Positions 1 through 12,461 of a stretch of 64,000 nt of DNA are shown piece after piece. Source of the stretch: Steinernema hermaphroditum (lineage: Eukaryota > Nematoda > Chromadorea > Rhabditida > Steinernematidae); assembly GCA_030435675.1 (NCBI GenBank), contig CM059621.1, positions 17,916,653 through 17,980,652 of the forward strand. The letters are read 5' to 3'. Each line of letters begins with the position of its first letter. Positions within the stretch are counted from its first letter, which is position 1. The notes below the pieces were generated by a model. It worked only from the letters and a program-made list of their open reading frames with translations, was not told where the DNA came from and searched no databases. A program made the translations under genes and the position numbers.

Positions 1-173
1 GTTTTGCAGGAAACTAAGATAGTCCACAGTAATCCCAACGGGAGTAGGCGCGTTCGATCAGGCTCGTGCAGTTCTACAAGATCCAATCATAAAAATGATA
101 TGGTACTTTGGAGCAGGAGGGTCAGATGCAGAGCTTTTGGTATGAACAAGGCCTCAACTGTCTCGAATTGAAA
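1..173 (+). repeat. Reference satellite monomer (D type), defines coordinates 1-173
   Basis: This first copy sets the phase used throughout. Nearly invariant blocks are 1-32, 45-54, 58-71, 84-97, 99-141 (apart from 118) and 158-173; the last joins block 1-32 of the next copy to give about 48 conserved bases across the junction. Variable windows are 33-44 (AATCCCAACG, AATTCCAACG, AATTCCAGCG, AAATCCAACG, AAATCCAGCG, then GGAGTAG or GGAATAG), 55 and 57, 72-83 (TTCTACAAGATCC, TAGAACAAGATTC, TTGAACAAGATTC, TTGTACAAGATTC and rarer forms), 98 (A or C), 118 (G or A), and 142-157 (ACAAGGCCTCAACT, ACAAGGCCTCTACT, GCAAGGGCCCTGCT, GCGGGGGCCCTGCT and intermediates). This copy carries A at 98 and the ACAAGGCCTCAACT tail. 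Confidence 0.95.
83..103. other. Imperfect dyad (hairpin-capable inverted repeat) in D-type monomers
   Basis: CCAATCAT at 83-90 and ATGATATGG at 95-103 are inverted complements around an AAAA loop: five contiguous pairs (ATCAT with ATGAT), one bulged A, then three more pairs (CCA with TGG). The same dyad occurs in the monomers with A at position 98, about 66 of 369 by my count. In the commoner A-type monomers C at position 98 breaks the stem, leaving three contiguous pairs next to the loop. Whether it forms a cruciform or binds a protein is not shown by the sequence. Confidence 0.55.
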
Positions 174-1384
174 GTTTTGCAGGAAACTAAGATAGTCCAC
201 AGTAAATCCAACGGGAATAGGCGCGTTTGATCAGGCTCGTGCAGTTCTACAAGATACAATCATAAAAATGCTATGGTACTTTGGAGCAGGAGGGTCAGAT
301 GCAGAGCTTTTGGTATGAGCAAGGGCCCTGCTGTCTCGAATTGAAAGTTTTGCAGGAAACTAAGATAGTCCACAGTAATCCCAACGGGAGTAGGCGCGTT
401 CGATCAGGCTCGTGCAGTTCTACAAGATCCAATCATAAAAATGCTATGGTACTTTGGAGCAGGAGGGTCAGATGCAGAGCTTTTGGTATGAGCGGGGGCC
501 CTGCTGTCTCGAATTGAAAGTTTTGCAGGAAACTAAGATAGTCCACAGTAATCCCAACGGGAGTAGGCGCGTTCGATCAGGCTCGTGCAGTTCTACAAGA
601 TCCAATCATAAAAATGATATGGTACTTTGGAGCAGGAGGGTCAGATGCAGAGCTTTTGGTATGAACAAGGCCTCAACTGTCTCGAATTGAAAGTTTTGCA
701 GGAAACTAAGATAGTCCACAGTAATCCCAACGGGAGTAGGCGCGTTCGATCAGGCTCGTGCAGTTCTACAAGATCCAATCATAAAAATGCTATGGTACTT
801 TGGAGCAGGAGGGTCAGATGCAGAGCTTTTGGTATGAACAAGGCCTCTACTGTCTCGAATTGAAAGTTTTGCAGGAAACTAAGATAGTCCACAGTAATCC
901 CAACGGGAGTAGGCGCGTTCGATCAGGCTCGTGCAGTTCTACTAGATCCAATCATAAAAATGATATGGTACTTTGGAGCAGGAGGGTCAGATGCAGAGCT
1001 TTTGGTATGAACAAGGCCTCAACTGTCTCGAATTGAAAGTTTTGCAGGAAACTAAGATAGTCCACAGTAATCCCAACGGGAGTAGGCGCGTTCGATCAGG
1101 CTCGTGCAGTAGAACAAGATTCAATCATAAAAATGCTATGGTACTTTGGAGCAGGAGGGTCAGATGCAGAGCTTTTGGTACGAGCGGGGGCCCTGCTGTC
1201 TCGAATTGAAAGTTTTGCAGGAAACTAAGATAGTCCACAGTAATCCCAACGGGAGTAGGCGCGTTCGATCAGGCTCGTGCAGTTCTACAAGATCCAATCA
1301 TAAAAATGATATGGTACTTTGGAGCAGGAGGGTCAGATGCAGAGCTTTTGGTATGAACAAGGCCTCAACTGTCTCGAATTGAAA
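174..1384 (+). repeat. Seven-monomer cassette, copy 1
   Basis: In order: T55 monomer (AAATCCAACG, GGAATAG, CGTTTGATC, AGATACAATC); GCGGGGG-tail A monomer; D monomer; A monomer with CTCTACT tail; D monomer with TTCTACTAG; GTAGAAC monomer with TACGAG tail; D monomer. The same order recurs at 2,424, 6,406 and 30,450, and in part at 12,116 and 32,526. Copy 1 differs from the 6,406 copy at one base that I could find (ATACAAT versus ATCCAAT). Confidence 0.75.
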
Positions 1385-1730
1385 GTTTTGCAGGAAACTA
1401 AGATAGTCCACAGTAATCCCAACGGGAGTAGGCGCGTTCGATCAGGCTCGTGCAGTTCTACAAGATTCAATCATAAAAATGCTATGGTACTTTGGAGCAG
1501 GAGGGTCAGATGCAGAGCTTTTGGTATGAGCGGGGGCCCTGCTGTCTCGAATTGAAAGTTTTGCAGGAAACTAAGATAGTCCACAGTAATCCCAACGGGA
1601 GTAGGCGCGTTCGATCAGGCTCGTGCAGTTCTACAAGATCCAATCATAAAAATGATATGGTACTTTGGAGCAGGAGGGTCAGATGCAGAGCTTTTGGTAT
1701 GAACAAGGCCTCAACTGTCTCGAATTGAAA

Positions 1731-1904
1731 GTTTTGCAGGAAACTAAGATAGTCCACAGTAATCCCAACGGGAGTAGGCGCGTTCGATCAGGCTCGTGCA
1801 GTTCTACAAGATCCAATCATAAAAATGCTATGGTACTTTGGAGCAGGAGGGTCAGATGCAGAGCTTTTGGTATGAACGAGGGCCTCAACTGTCTCGAATT
1901 GAAA
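1731..1904 (+). repeat. 174-bp monomer, tail-window insertion (first of 16)
   Basis: The tail reads GAACGAGGGCCTCAACTG, one base longer than usual. Similar +1 tail monomers start at 3,808, 4,328, 5,886, 10,904, 16,268, 21,796, 22,489, 24,392, 25,085, 26,124, 42,220, 43,779, 45,684, 60,046 and 62,655. The sequences are not all the same (GCGAGGGCCTCTGCTG, GAACAAGGGCCTCAACTG, ACAAGGCCTCCTACTG, GCGAGGGGCCCTGCTG and others). This suggests several independent events or hybrids of the AAGGCCTC and AAGGGCCC tails. Confidence 0.85.
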
Positions 1905-2423
1905 GTTTTGCAGGAAACTAAGATAGTCCACAGTAATCCCAACGGGAGTAGGCGCGTTCGATCAGGCTCGTGCAGTTCTACAAGATCCAATCATAAAAAT
2001 GATATGGTACTTTGGAGCAGGAGGGTCAGATGCAGAGCTTTTGGTATGAGCGGGGGCCCTGCTGTCTCGAATTGAAAGTTTTGCAGGAAACTAAGATAGT
2101 CCACAGTAATTCCAACGGGAGTAGGCGCGTTCGATCAGGCTCGTGCAGTAGAACAAGATTCAATCATAAAAATGCTATGGTACTTTGGAGCAGGAGGGTC
2201 AGATGCAGAGCTTTTGGTACGAGCGGGGGCCCTGCTGTCTCGAATTGAAAGTTTTGCAGGAAACTAAGATAGTCCACAGTAATCCCAACGGGAGTAGGCG
2301 CGTTCGATCAGGCTCGTGCAGTTCTACAAGATCCAATCATAAAAATGATATGGTACTTTGGAGCAGGAGGGTCAGATGCAGAGCTTTTGGTATGAACAAG
2401 GCCTCAACTGTCTCGAATTGAAA

Positions 2424-3634
2424 GTTTTGCAGGAAACTAAGATAGTCCACAGTAAATCCAACGGGAATAGGCGCGTTTGATCAGGCTCGTGCAGTTCTAC
2501 AAGATACAATCATAAAAATGCTATGGTACTTTGGAGCAGGAGGGTCAGATGCAGAGCTTTTGGTATGAGCAAGGGCCCTGCTGTCTCGAATTGAAAGTTT
2601 TGCAGGAAACTAAGATAGTCCACAGTAATCCCAACGGGAGTAGGCGCGTTCGATCAGGCTCGTGCAGTTCTACAACATCCAATCATAAAAATGCTATGGT
2701 ACTTTGGAGCAGGAGGGTCAGATGCAGAGCTTTTGGTATGAGCGGGGGCCCTGCTGTCTCGAATTGAAAGTTTTGCAGGAAACTAAGATAGTCCACAGTA
2801 ATCCCAACGGGAGTAGGCGCGTTCGATCAGGCTCGTGCAGTTCTACAAGATCCAATCATAAAAATGATATGGTACTTTGGAGCAGGAGGGTCAGATGCAG
2901 AGCTTTTGGTATGAACAAGGCCTCAACTGTCTCGAATTGAAAGTTTTGCAGGAAACTAAGATAGTCCACAGTAATCCCAACGGGAGTAGGCGCGTTCGAT
3001 CAGGCTCGTGCAGTTCTACAAGATCCAATCATAAAAATGCTATGGTACTTTGGAGCAGGAGGGTCAGATGCAGAGCTTTTGGTATGAACAAGGCCTCAAC
3101 TGTCTCGAATTGAAAGTTTTGCAGGAAACTAAGATAGTCCACAGTAATCCCAACGGGAGTAGGCGCGTTCGCTCAGGCTCGTGCAGTTCTACTAGATCCA
3201 ATCATAAAAATGATATGGTACTTTGGAGCAGGAGGGTCAGATGCAGAGCTTTTGGTATGAACAAGGCCTCAACTGTCTCGAATTGAAAGTTTTGCAGGAA
3301 ACTAAGATAGTCCACAGTAATCCCAACGGGAGTAGGCGCGTTCGATCAGGCTCGTGCAGTAGAACAAGATTCAATCATAAAAATGCTATGGTACTTTGGA
3401 GCAGGAGGGTCAGATGCAGAGCTTTTGGTACGAGCGGGGGCCCTGCTGTCTCGAATTGAAAGTTTTGCAGGAAACTAAGATAGTCCACAGTAATCCCAAC
3501 GGGAGTAGGCGCGTTCGATCAGGCTCGTGCAGTTCTACAAGATCCAATCATAAAAATGATATGGTACTTTGGAGCAGGAGGGTCAGATGCAGAGCTTTTG
3601 GTATGAACAAGGCCTCAACTGTCTCGAATTGAAA
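2424..3634 (+). repeat. Seven-monomer cassette, copy 2
   Basis: Same monomer order as the cassette at 174. The markers that differ from copy 1 are CTACAACATCC in the second monomer, a CTCAACT tail in the fourth, and the rare GCTCAGG (A to C at 57) in the fifth at 3,172. These markers are shared with the copy at 30,450, which lies exactly 28,026 bp (162 x 173) downstream. It is preceded by a GTAGAAC/TACGAG monomer (2,078) and a D monomer (2,251), an order also seen before the copies at 12,116, 30,450 and 32,526. Confidence 0.75.
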
Positions 3635-6405
3635 GTTTTGCAGGAAACTAAGATAGTCCACAGTAATCCCAACGGGAGTAGGCGCGTTCGATCAGGCTCG
3701 TGCAGTTCTACAAGATCCAATCATAAAAATGCTATGGTACTTTGGAGCAGGAGGGTCAGATGCAGAGCTTTTGGTATGAGCAAGGGCCCTGCTGTCTCGA
3801 ATTGAAAGTTTTGCAGGAAACTAAGATAGTCCACAGTAATCCCAACGGGAGTAGGCGCGTTCGATCAGGCTCGTGCAGTTCTACAAGATCCAATCATAAA
3901 AATGCTATGGTACTTTGGAGCAGGAGGGTCAGATGCAGAGCTTTTGGTATGAGCGGGGGCCTCTGCTGTCTCGAATTGAAAGTTTTGCAGGAAACTAAGA
4001 TAGTCCACAGTAATCCCAACGGGAGTAGGCGCGTTCGATCAGGCTCGTGCAGTTCTACAAGATCCAATCATAAAAATGATATGGTACTTTGGAGCAGGAG
4101 GGTCAGATGCAGAGCTTTTGGTATGAACAAGGCCTCAACTGTCTCGAATTGAAAGTTTTGCAGGAAACTAAGATAGTCCACAGTAATCCCAACGGGAGTA
4201 GGCGCGTTCGATCAGGCTCGTGCAGTTCTACAAGATCCAATCATAAAAATGCTATGGTACTTTGGAGCAGGAGGGTCAGATGCAGAGCTTTTGGTATGAA
4301 CAAGGCCTCAACTGTCTCGAATTGAAAGTTTTGCAGGAAACTAAGATAGTCCACAGTAATCCCAACGGGAGTAGGCGCGTTCGATCAGGCTCGTGCAGTT
4401 CTACAAGATCCAATCATAAAAATGCTATGGTACTTTGGAGCAGGAGGGTCAGATGCAGAGCTTTTGGTATGAGCGAGGGCCTCTGCTGTCTCGAATTGAA
4501 AGTTTTGCAGGAAACTAAGATAGTCCACAGTAATCCCAACGGGAGTAGGCGCGTTCGATCAGGCTCGTGCAGTTCTACAAGATCCAATCATAAAAATGCT
4601 ATGGTACTTTGGAGCAGGAGGGTCAGATGCAGAGCTTTTGGTATGAACAAGGCCTCAACTGTCTCGAATTGAAAGTTTTGCAGGAAACTAAGATAGTCCA
4701 CAGTAATCCCAACGGGAGTAGGCGCGTTCGATCAGGCTCGTGCAGTTCTACAAGATCCAATCATAAAAATGATATGGTACTTTGGAGCAGGAGGGTCAGA
4801 TGCAGAGCTTTTGGTATGAACAAGGCCTCAACTGTCTCGAATTGAAAGTTTTGCAGGAAACTAAGATAGTCCACAGTAATCCCAACGGGAGTAGGCGCGT
4901 TCGATCAGGCTCGTGCAGTAGAACAAGATTCAATCATAAAAATGCTATGGTACTTTGGAGCAGGAGGGTCAGATGCAGAGCTTTTGGTACGAGCGGGGGC
5001 CCTGCTGTCTCGAATTGAAAGTTTTGCAGGAAACTAAGATAGTCCACAGTAATCCCAACGGGAGTAGGCGCGTTCGATCAGGCTCGTGCAGTTCTACAAG
5101 ATCCAATCATAAAAATGATATGGTACTTTGGAGCAGGAGGGTCAGATGCAGAGCTTTTGGTATGAACAAGGCCTCAACTGTCTCGAATTGAAAGTTTTGC
5201 AGGAAACTAAGATAGTCCACAGTAATCCCAACGGGAGTAGGCGCGTTCGATCAGGCTCGTGCAGTTCTACAAGATCCAATCATAAAAATGCTATGGTACT
5301 TTGGAGCAGGAGGGTCAGATGCAGAGCTTTTGGTATGAGCAAGGGCCCTGCTGTCTCGAATTGAAAGTTTTGCAGGAAACTAAGATAGTCCACAGTAATC
5401 CCAACGGGAGTAGGCGCGTTCGATCAGGCTCGTGCAGTTCTACAAGATCCAATCATAAAAATGCTATGGTACTTTGGAGCAGGAGGGTCAGATGCAGAGC
5501 TTTTGGTATGAGCGGGGGCCTTGCTGTCTCGAATTGAAAGTTTTGCAGGAAACTAAGATAGTCCACAGTAATCCCAACGGGAGTAGGCGCGTTCGATCAG
5601 GCTCGTGCAGTTGAACAAGATTCAATCATAAAAATGCTATGGTACTTTGGAGCAGGAGGGTCAGATGCAGAGCTTTTGGTATGAACAAGGCCTCTACTGT
5701 CTCGAATTGAAAGTTTTGCAGGAAACTAAGATAGTCCACAGTAATCCCAACGGGAGTAGGCGCGTTCGATCAGGCTCGTGCAGTTCTACAAGATCCAATC
5801 ATAAAAATGCTATGGTACTTTGGAGCAGGAGGGTCAGATGCAGAGCTTTTGGTATGAACAAGGCCTCAACTGTCTCGAATTGAAAGTTTTGCAGGAAACT
5901 AAGATAGTCCACAGTAATCCCAACGGGAGTAGGCGCGTTCGATCAGGCTCGTGCAGTTCTACAAGATCCAATCATAAAAATGCTATGGTACTTTGGAGCA
6001 GGAGGGTCAGATGCAGAGCTTTTGGTATGAGCGAGGGCCTCTGCTGTCTCGAATTGAAAGTTTTGCAGGAAACTAAGATAGTCCACAGTAATTCCAACGG
6101 GAGTAGGCGCGTTCGATCAGGCTCGTGCAGTTGAACAAGATTCAATCATAAAAATGCTATGGTACTTTGGAGCAGGAGGGTCAGATGCAGAGCTTTTGGT
6201 ATGAGCAGGGGCCCTGCTGTCTCGAATTGAAAGTTTTGCAGGAAACTAAGATAGTCCACAGTAATCCCAACGGGAGTAGGCGCGTTCGATCAGGCTCGTG
6301 CAGTTCTACAAGATCCAATCATAAAAATGATATGGTACTTTGGAGCAGGAGGGTCAGATGCAGAGCTTTTGGTATGAACAAGGCCTCAACTGTCTCGAAT
6401 TGAAA

Positions 6406-7616
6406 GTTTTGCAGGAAACTAAGATAGTCCACAGTAAATCCAACGGGAATAGGCGCGTTTGATCAGGCTCGTGCAGTTCTACAAGATCCAATCATAAAAA
6501 TGCTATGGTACTTTGGAGCAGGAGGGTCAGATGCAGAGCTTTTGGTATGAGCAAGGGCCCTGCTGTCTCGAATTGAAAGTTTTGCAGGAAACTAAGATAG
6601 TCCACAGTAATCCCAACGGGAGTAGGCGCGTTCGATCAGGCTCGTGCAGTTCTACAAGATCCAATCATAAAAATGCTATGGTACTTTGGAGCAGGAGGGT
6701 CAGATGCAGAGCTTTTGGTATGAGCGGGGGCCCTGCTGTCTCGAATTGAAAGTTTTGCAGGAAACTAAGATAGTCCACAGTAATCCCAACGGGAGTAGGC
6801 GCGTTCGATCAGGCTCGTGCAGTTCTACAAGATCCAATCATAAAAATGATATGGTACTTTGGAGCAGGAGGGTCAGATGCAGAGCTTTTGGTATGAACAA
6901 GGCCTCAACTGTCTCGAATTGAAAGTTTTGCAGGAAACTAAGATAGTCCACAGTAATCCCAACGGGAGTAGGCGCGTTCGATCAGGCTCGTGCAGTTCTA
7001 CAAGATCCAATCATAAAAATGCTATGGTACTTTGGAGCAGGAGGGTCAGATGCAGAGCTTTTGGTATGAACAAGGCCTCTACTGTCTCGAATTGAAAGTT
7101 TTGCAGGAAACTAAGATAGTCCACAGTAATCCCAACGGGAGTAGGCGCGTTCGATCAGGCTCGTGCAGTTCTACTAGATCCAATCATAAAAATGATATGG
7201 TACTTTGGAGCAGGAGGGTCAGATGCAGAGCTTTTGGTATGAACAAGGCCTCAACTGTCTCGAATTGAAAGTTTTGCAGGAAACTAAGATAGTCCACAGT
7301 AATCCCAACGGGAGTAGGCGCGTTCGATCAGGCTCGTGCAGTAGAACAAGATTCAATCATAAAAATGCTATGGTACTTTGGAGCAGGAGGGTCAGATGCA
7401 GAGCTTTTGGTACGAGCGGGGGCCCTGCTGTCTCGAATTGAAAGTTTTGCAGGAAACTAAGATAGTCCACAGTAATCCCAACGGGAGTAGGCGCGTTCGA
7501 TCAGGCTCGTGCAGTTCTACAAGATCCAATCATAAAAATGATATGGTACTTTGGAGCAGGAGGGTCAGATGCAGAGCTTTTGGTATGAACAAGGCCTCAA
7601 CTGTCTCGAATTGAAA
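6406..7616 (+). repeat. Seven-monomer cassette, copy 3
   Basis: Same order as the cassette at 174, including the CTCTACT tail in the fourth monomer and TTCTACTAG in the fifth. The T55 monomer has ATCCAATC instead of ATACAATC. By eye it is closer to copy 1 (6,232 bp upstream, 36 monomers plus four 1-bp insertions) than to copy 2, which lies between them. Confidence 0.7.
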
Positions 7617-10600
7617 GTTTTGCAGGAAACTAAGATAGTCCACAGTAATCCCAACGGGAGTAGGCGCGTTCGATCAGGCTCGTGCAGTTGAACAAGATTC
7701 AATCATAAAAATGCTATGGTACTTTGGAGCAGGAGGGTCAGATGCAGAGCTTTTGGTATGAGCAAGGGCCCTGCTGTCTCGAATTGAAAGTTTTGCAGGA
7801 AACTAAGATAGTCCACAGTAATCCCAACGGGAGTAGGCGCGTTCGATCAGGCTCGTGCAGTTCTACAAGATCCAATCATAAAAATGCTATGGTACTTTGG
7901 AGCAGGAGGGTCAGATGCAGAGCTTTTGGTATGAGCGAGGGCCCTGCTGTCTCGAATTGAAAGTTTTGCAGGAAACTAAGATAGTCCACAGTAATCCCAA
8001 CGGGAGTAGGCGCGTTCGATCAGGCTCGTGCAGTTCTACAAGATCCAATCATAAAAATGATATGGTACTTTGGAGCAGGAGGGTCAGATGCAGAGCTTTT
8101 GGTATGAACAAGGCCTCAACTGTCTCGAATTGAAAGTTTTGCAGGAAACTAAGATAGTCCACAGTAATCCCAACGGGAGTAGGCGCGTTCGATCAGGCTC
8201 GTGCAGTTGAACAAGATCCAATCATAAAAATGCTATGGTACTTTGGAGCAGGAGGGTCAGATGCAGAGCTTTTGGTATGAGCGGGGGCCCTGCTGTCTCG
8301 AATTGAAAGTTTTGCAGGAAACTAAGATAGTCCACAGTAATCCCAACGGGAGTAGGCGCGTTCGATCAGGCTCGTGCAGTTCTACAAGATCCAATCATAA
8401 AAATGATATGGTACTTTGGAGCAGGAGGGTCAGATGCAGAGCTTTTGGTATGAACAAGGCCTCAACTGTCTCGAATTGAAAGTTTTGCAGGAAACTAAGA
8501 TAGTCCACAGTAATCCCAACGGGAGTAGGCGCGTTCGATCAGGCTCGTGCAGTTGAACAAGATTCAATCATAAAAATGCTATGGTACTTTGGAGCAGGAG
8601 GGTCAGATGCAGAGCTTTTGGTATGAGCGGGGGCCCTGCTGTCTCGAATTGAAAGTTTTGCAGGAAACTAAGATAGTCCACAGTAATCCCAACGGGAGTA
8701 GGCGCGTTCGATCAGGCTCGTGCAGTTCTACAAGATCCAATCATAAAAATGCTATGGTACTTTGGAGCAGGAGGGTCAGATGCAGAGCTTTTGGTATGAG
8801 CAAGGCCTCTGCTGTCTCGAATTGAAAGTTTTGCAGGAAACTAAGATAGTCCACAGTAATCCCAACGGGAGTAGGCGCGTTCGATCAGGCTCGTGCAGTT
8901 CTACAAGATTCAATCATAAAAATGCTATGGTACTTTGGAGCAGGAGGGTCAGATGCAGAGCTTTTGGTATGAACAAGGCCTCAACTGTCTCGAATTGAAA
9001 GTTTTGCAGGAAACTAAGATAGTCCACAGTAATCCCAACGGGAGTAGGCGCGTTCGATCAGGCTCGTGCAGTTCTACAAGATCCAATCATAAAAATGCTA
9101 TGGTACTTTGGAGCAGGAGGGTCAGATGCAGAGCTTTTGGTATGAGCAAGGCCCCTGCTGTCTCGAATTGAAAGTTTTGCAGGAAACTAAGATAGTCCAC
9201 AGTAATCCCAACGGGAGTAGGCGCGTTCGATCAGGCTCGTGCAGTTCTACAAGATCCAATCATAAAAATGCTATGGTACTTTGGAGCAGGAGGGTCAGAT
9301 GCAGAGCTTTTGGTATGAACAAGGCCTCTACTGTCTCGAATTGAAAGTTTTGCAGGAAACTAAGATAGTCCACAGTAATCCCAACGGGAGTAGGCGCGTT
9401 CGATCAGGCTCGTGCAGTTGTACAAGATTCAATCATAAAAATGCTATGGTACTTTGGAGCAGGAGGGTCAGATGCAGAGCTTTTGGTATGAGCAGGGCCC
9501 CTGCTGTCTCGAATTGAAAGTTTTGCAGGAAACTAAGATAGTCCACAGTAATCCCAACGGGAGTAGGCGCGTTCGATCAGGCTCGTGCAGTTCTACAAGA
9601 TCCAATCATAAAAATGATATGGTACTTTGGAGCAGGAGGGTCAGATGCAGAGCTTTTGGTATGAACAAGGCCTCAACTGTCTCGAATTGAAAGTTTTGCA
9701 GGAAACTAAGATAGTCCACAGTAATCCCAACGGGAGTAGGCGCGTTCGATCAGGCTCGTGCAGTAGAACAAGATTCAATCATAAAAATGCTATGGTACTT
9801 TGGAGCAGGAGGGTCAGATGCAGAGCTTTTGGTACGAGCGGGGGCCCTGCTGTCTCGAATTGAAAGTTTTGCAGGAAACTAAGATAGTCCACAGTAATCC
9901 CAACGGGAGTAGGCGCGTTCGATCAGGCTCGTGCAGTTCTACAAGATCCAATCATAAAAATGATATGGTACTTTGGAGCAGGAGGGTCAGATGCAGAGCT
10001 TTTGGTATGAACAAGGCCTCAACTGTCTCGAATTGAAAGTTTTGCAGGAAACTAAGATAGTCCACAGTAATCCCAACGGGAGTAGGCGCGTTCGATCAGG
10101 CTCGTGCAGTTCTACAAGATCCAATCATAAAAATGCTATGGTACTTTGGAGCAGGAGGGTCAGATGCAGAGCTTTTGGTATGAGCAAGGGCCCTGCTGTC
10201 TCGAATTGAAAGTTTTGCAGGAAACTAAGATAGTCCACAGTAATCCCAACGGGAGTAGGCGCGTTCGATCAGGCTCGTGCAGTTCTACAAGATCCAATCA
10301 TAAAAATGCTATGGTACTTTGGAGCAGGAGGGTCAGATGCAGAGCTTTTGGTATGAGCGGGGGCCCTGCTGTCTCGAATTGAAAGTTTTGCAGGAAACTA
10401 AGATAGTCCACAGTAATCCCAACGGGAGTAGGCGCGTTCGATCAGGCTCGTGCAGTTCTACAAGATCCAATCATAAAAATGATATGGTACTTTGGAGCAG
10501 GAGGGTCAGATGCAGAGCTTTTGGTATGAGCAAGGCCCCTGCTGTCTCGAATTGAAAGTTTTGCAGGAAACTAAGATAGTCCACAGTAATCCCAACGGGA

Positions 10601-12115
10601 GTAGGCGCGTTCGATCAGGCTCGTGCAGTTCTACAAGATCCAATCATAAAAATGCTATGGTACTTTGGAGCAGGAGGGTCAGATGCAGAGCTTTTGGTAT
10701 GAGCAAGGGCCCTGCTGTCTCGAATTGAAAGTTTTGCAGGAAACTAAGATAGTCCACAGTAATCCCAACGGGAGTAGGCGCGTTCGATCAGGCTCGTGCA
10801 GTTCTACAAGATCCAATCATAAAAATGCTATGGTACTTTGGAGCAGGAGGGTCAGATGCAGAGCTTTTGGTATGAACAAGGCCTCAACTGTCTCGAATTG
10901 AAAGTTTTGCAGGAAACTAAGATAGTCCACAGTAATCCCAACGGGAGTAGGCGCGTTCGATCAGGCTCGTGCAGTAGAACAAGATTCAATCATAAAAATG
11001 CTATGGTACTTTGGAGCAGGAGGGTCAGATGCAGAGCTTTTGGTATGAACGAGGGCCACTGCTGTCTCGAATTGAAAGTTTTGCAGGAAACTAAGATAGT
11101 CCACAGTAATCCCAACGGGAGTAGGCGCGTTCGATCAGGCTCGTGCAGTTCTACAAGATCCAATCATAAAAATGATATGGTACTTTGGAGCAGGAGGGTC
11201 AGATGCAGAGCTTTTGGTATGAACAAGGCCTCAACTGTCTCGAATTGAAAGTTTTGCAGGAAACTAAGATAGTCCACAGTAATCCCAACGGGAGTAGGCG
11301 CGTTCGATCAGGCTCGTGCAGTAGAACAAGATTCAATCATAAAAATGCTATGGTACTTTGGAGCAGGAGGGTCAGATGCAGAGCTTTTGGTATGAGCGGG
11401 GGCCCTGCTGTCTCGAATTGAAAGTTTTGCAGGAAACTAAGATAGTCCACAGTAATTCCAACGGGAGTAGGCGCGTTCGATCAGGCTCGTGCAGTTCTAC
11501 AAGATCCAATCATAAAAATGCTATGGTACTTTGGAGCAGGAGGGTCAGATGCAGAGCTTTTGGTATGAACAAGGCCTCTGCTGTCTCGAATTGAAAGTTT
11601 TGCAGGAAACTAAGATAGTCCACAGTAATCCCAACGGGAGTAGGCGCGTTCGATCAGGCTCGTGCAGTTCTACAAGATCCAATCATAAAAATGATATGGT
11701 ACTTTGGAGCAGGAGGGTCAGATGCAGAGCTTTTGGTATGAACAAGGCCTCAACTGTCTCGAATTGAAAGTTTTGCAGGAAACTAAGATAGTCCACAGTA
11801 ATCCCAACGGGAGTAGGCGCGTTCGATCAGGCTCGTGCAGTAGAACAAGATTCAATCATAAAAATGCTATGGTACTTTGGAGCAGGAGGGTCAGATGCAG
11901 AGCTTTTGGTACGAGCGGGGGCCCTGCTGTCTCGAATTGAAAGTTTTGCAGGAAACTAAGATAGTCCACAGTAATCCCAACGGGAGTAGGCGCGTTCGAT
12001 CAGGCTCGTGCAGTTCTACAAGATCCAATCATAAAAATGATATGGTACTTTGGAGCAGGAGGGTCAGATGCAGAGCTTTTGGTATGAACAAGGCCTCAAC
12101 TGTCTCGAATTGAAA

Positions 12116-12461
12116 GTTTTGCAGGAAACTAAGATAGTCCACAGTAAATCCAACGGGAATAGGCGCGTTTGATCAGGCTCGTGCAGTTCTACAAGATCCA
12201 ATCATAAAAATGCTATGGTACTTTGGAGCAGGAGGGTCAGATGCAGAGCTTTTGGTATGAGCAAGGGCCCTGCTGTCTCGAATTGAAAGTTTTGCAGGAA
12301 ACTAAGATAGTCCACAGTAATCCCAACGGGAGTAGGCGCGTTCGATCAGGCTCGTGCAGTTCTACAAGATCCAATCATAAAAATGCTATGGTACTTTGGA
12401 GCAGGAGGGTCAGATGCAGAGCTTTTGGTATGAGCGGGGGCCCTGCTGTCTCGAATTGAAA
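12116..12461 (+). repeat. Seven-monomer cassette, partial copy 4
   Basis: The T55 monomer (AAATCCAACG, GGAATAG, CGTTTGATC, ATCCAATC) and the following GCGGGGG-tail monomer match the start of the cassette. The next monomers are A type and no longer follow the order. Upstream, a GTAGAAC/TACGAG monomer and a D monomer precede it, as for copies 2, 5 and 6. Confidence 0.6.

Noticed and set aside
28..45. CENP-B box candidate around AACGGGAG.
   Set aside because: Only the CGGG part agrees. The required TTCG and the central A at the right spacing are absent in all alleles I compared, on either strand.
112..140. G-quadruplex candidate in GGAGCAGGAGGG.
   Set aside because: The fourth G run is too far away and most runs are only two G long, so a stable quadruplex is unlikely.
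135..191. Possible internal duplication: CTTTTGGTATGAACAAG resembles GTTTTGCAGGAAACTAAG of the next monomer.
   Set aside because: The similarity is short and gapped, and no matching half-monomer period is visible elsewhere; probably chance.
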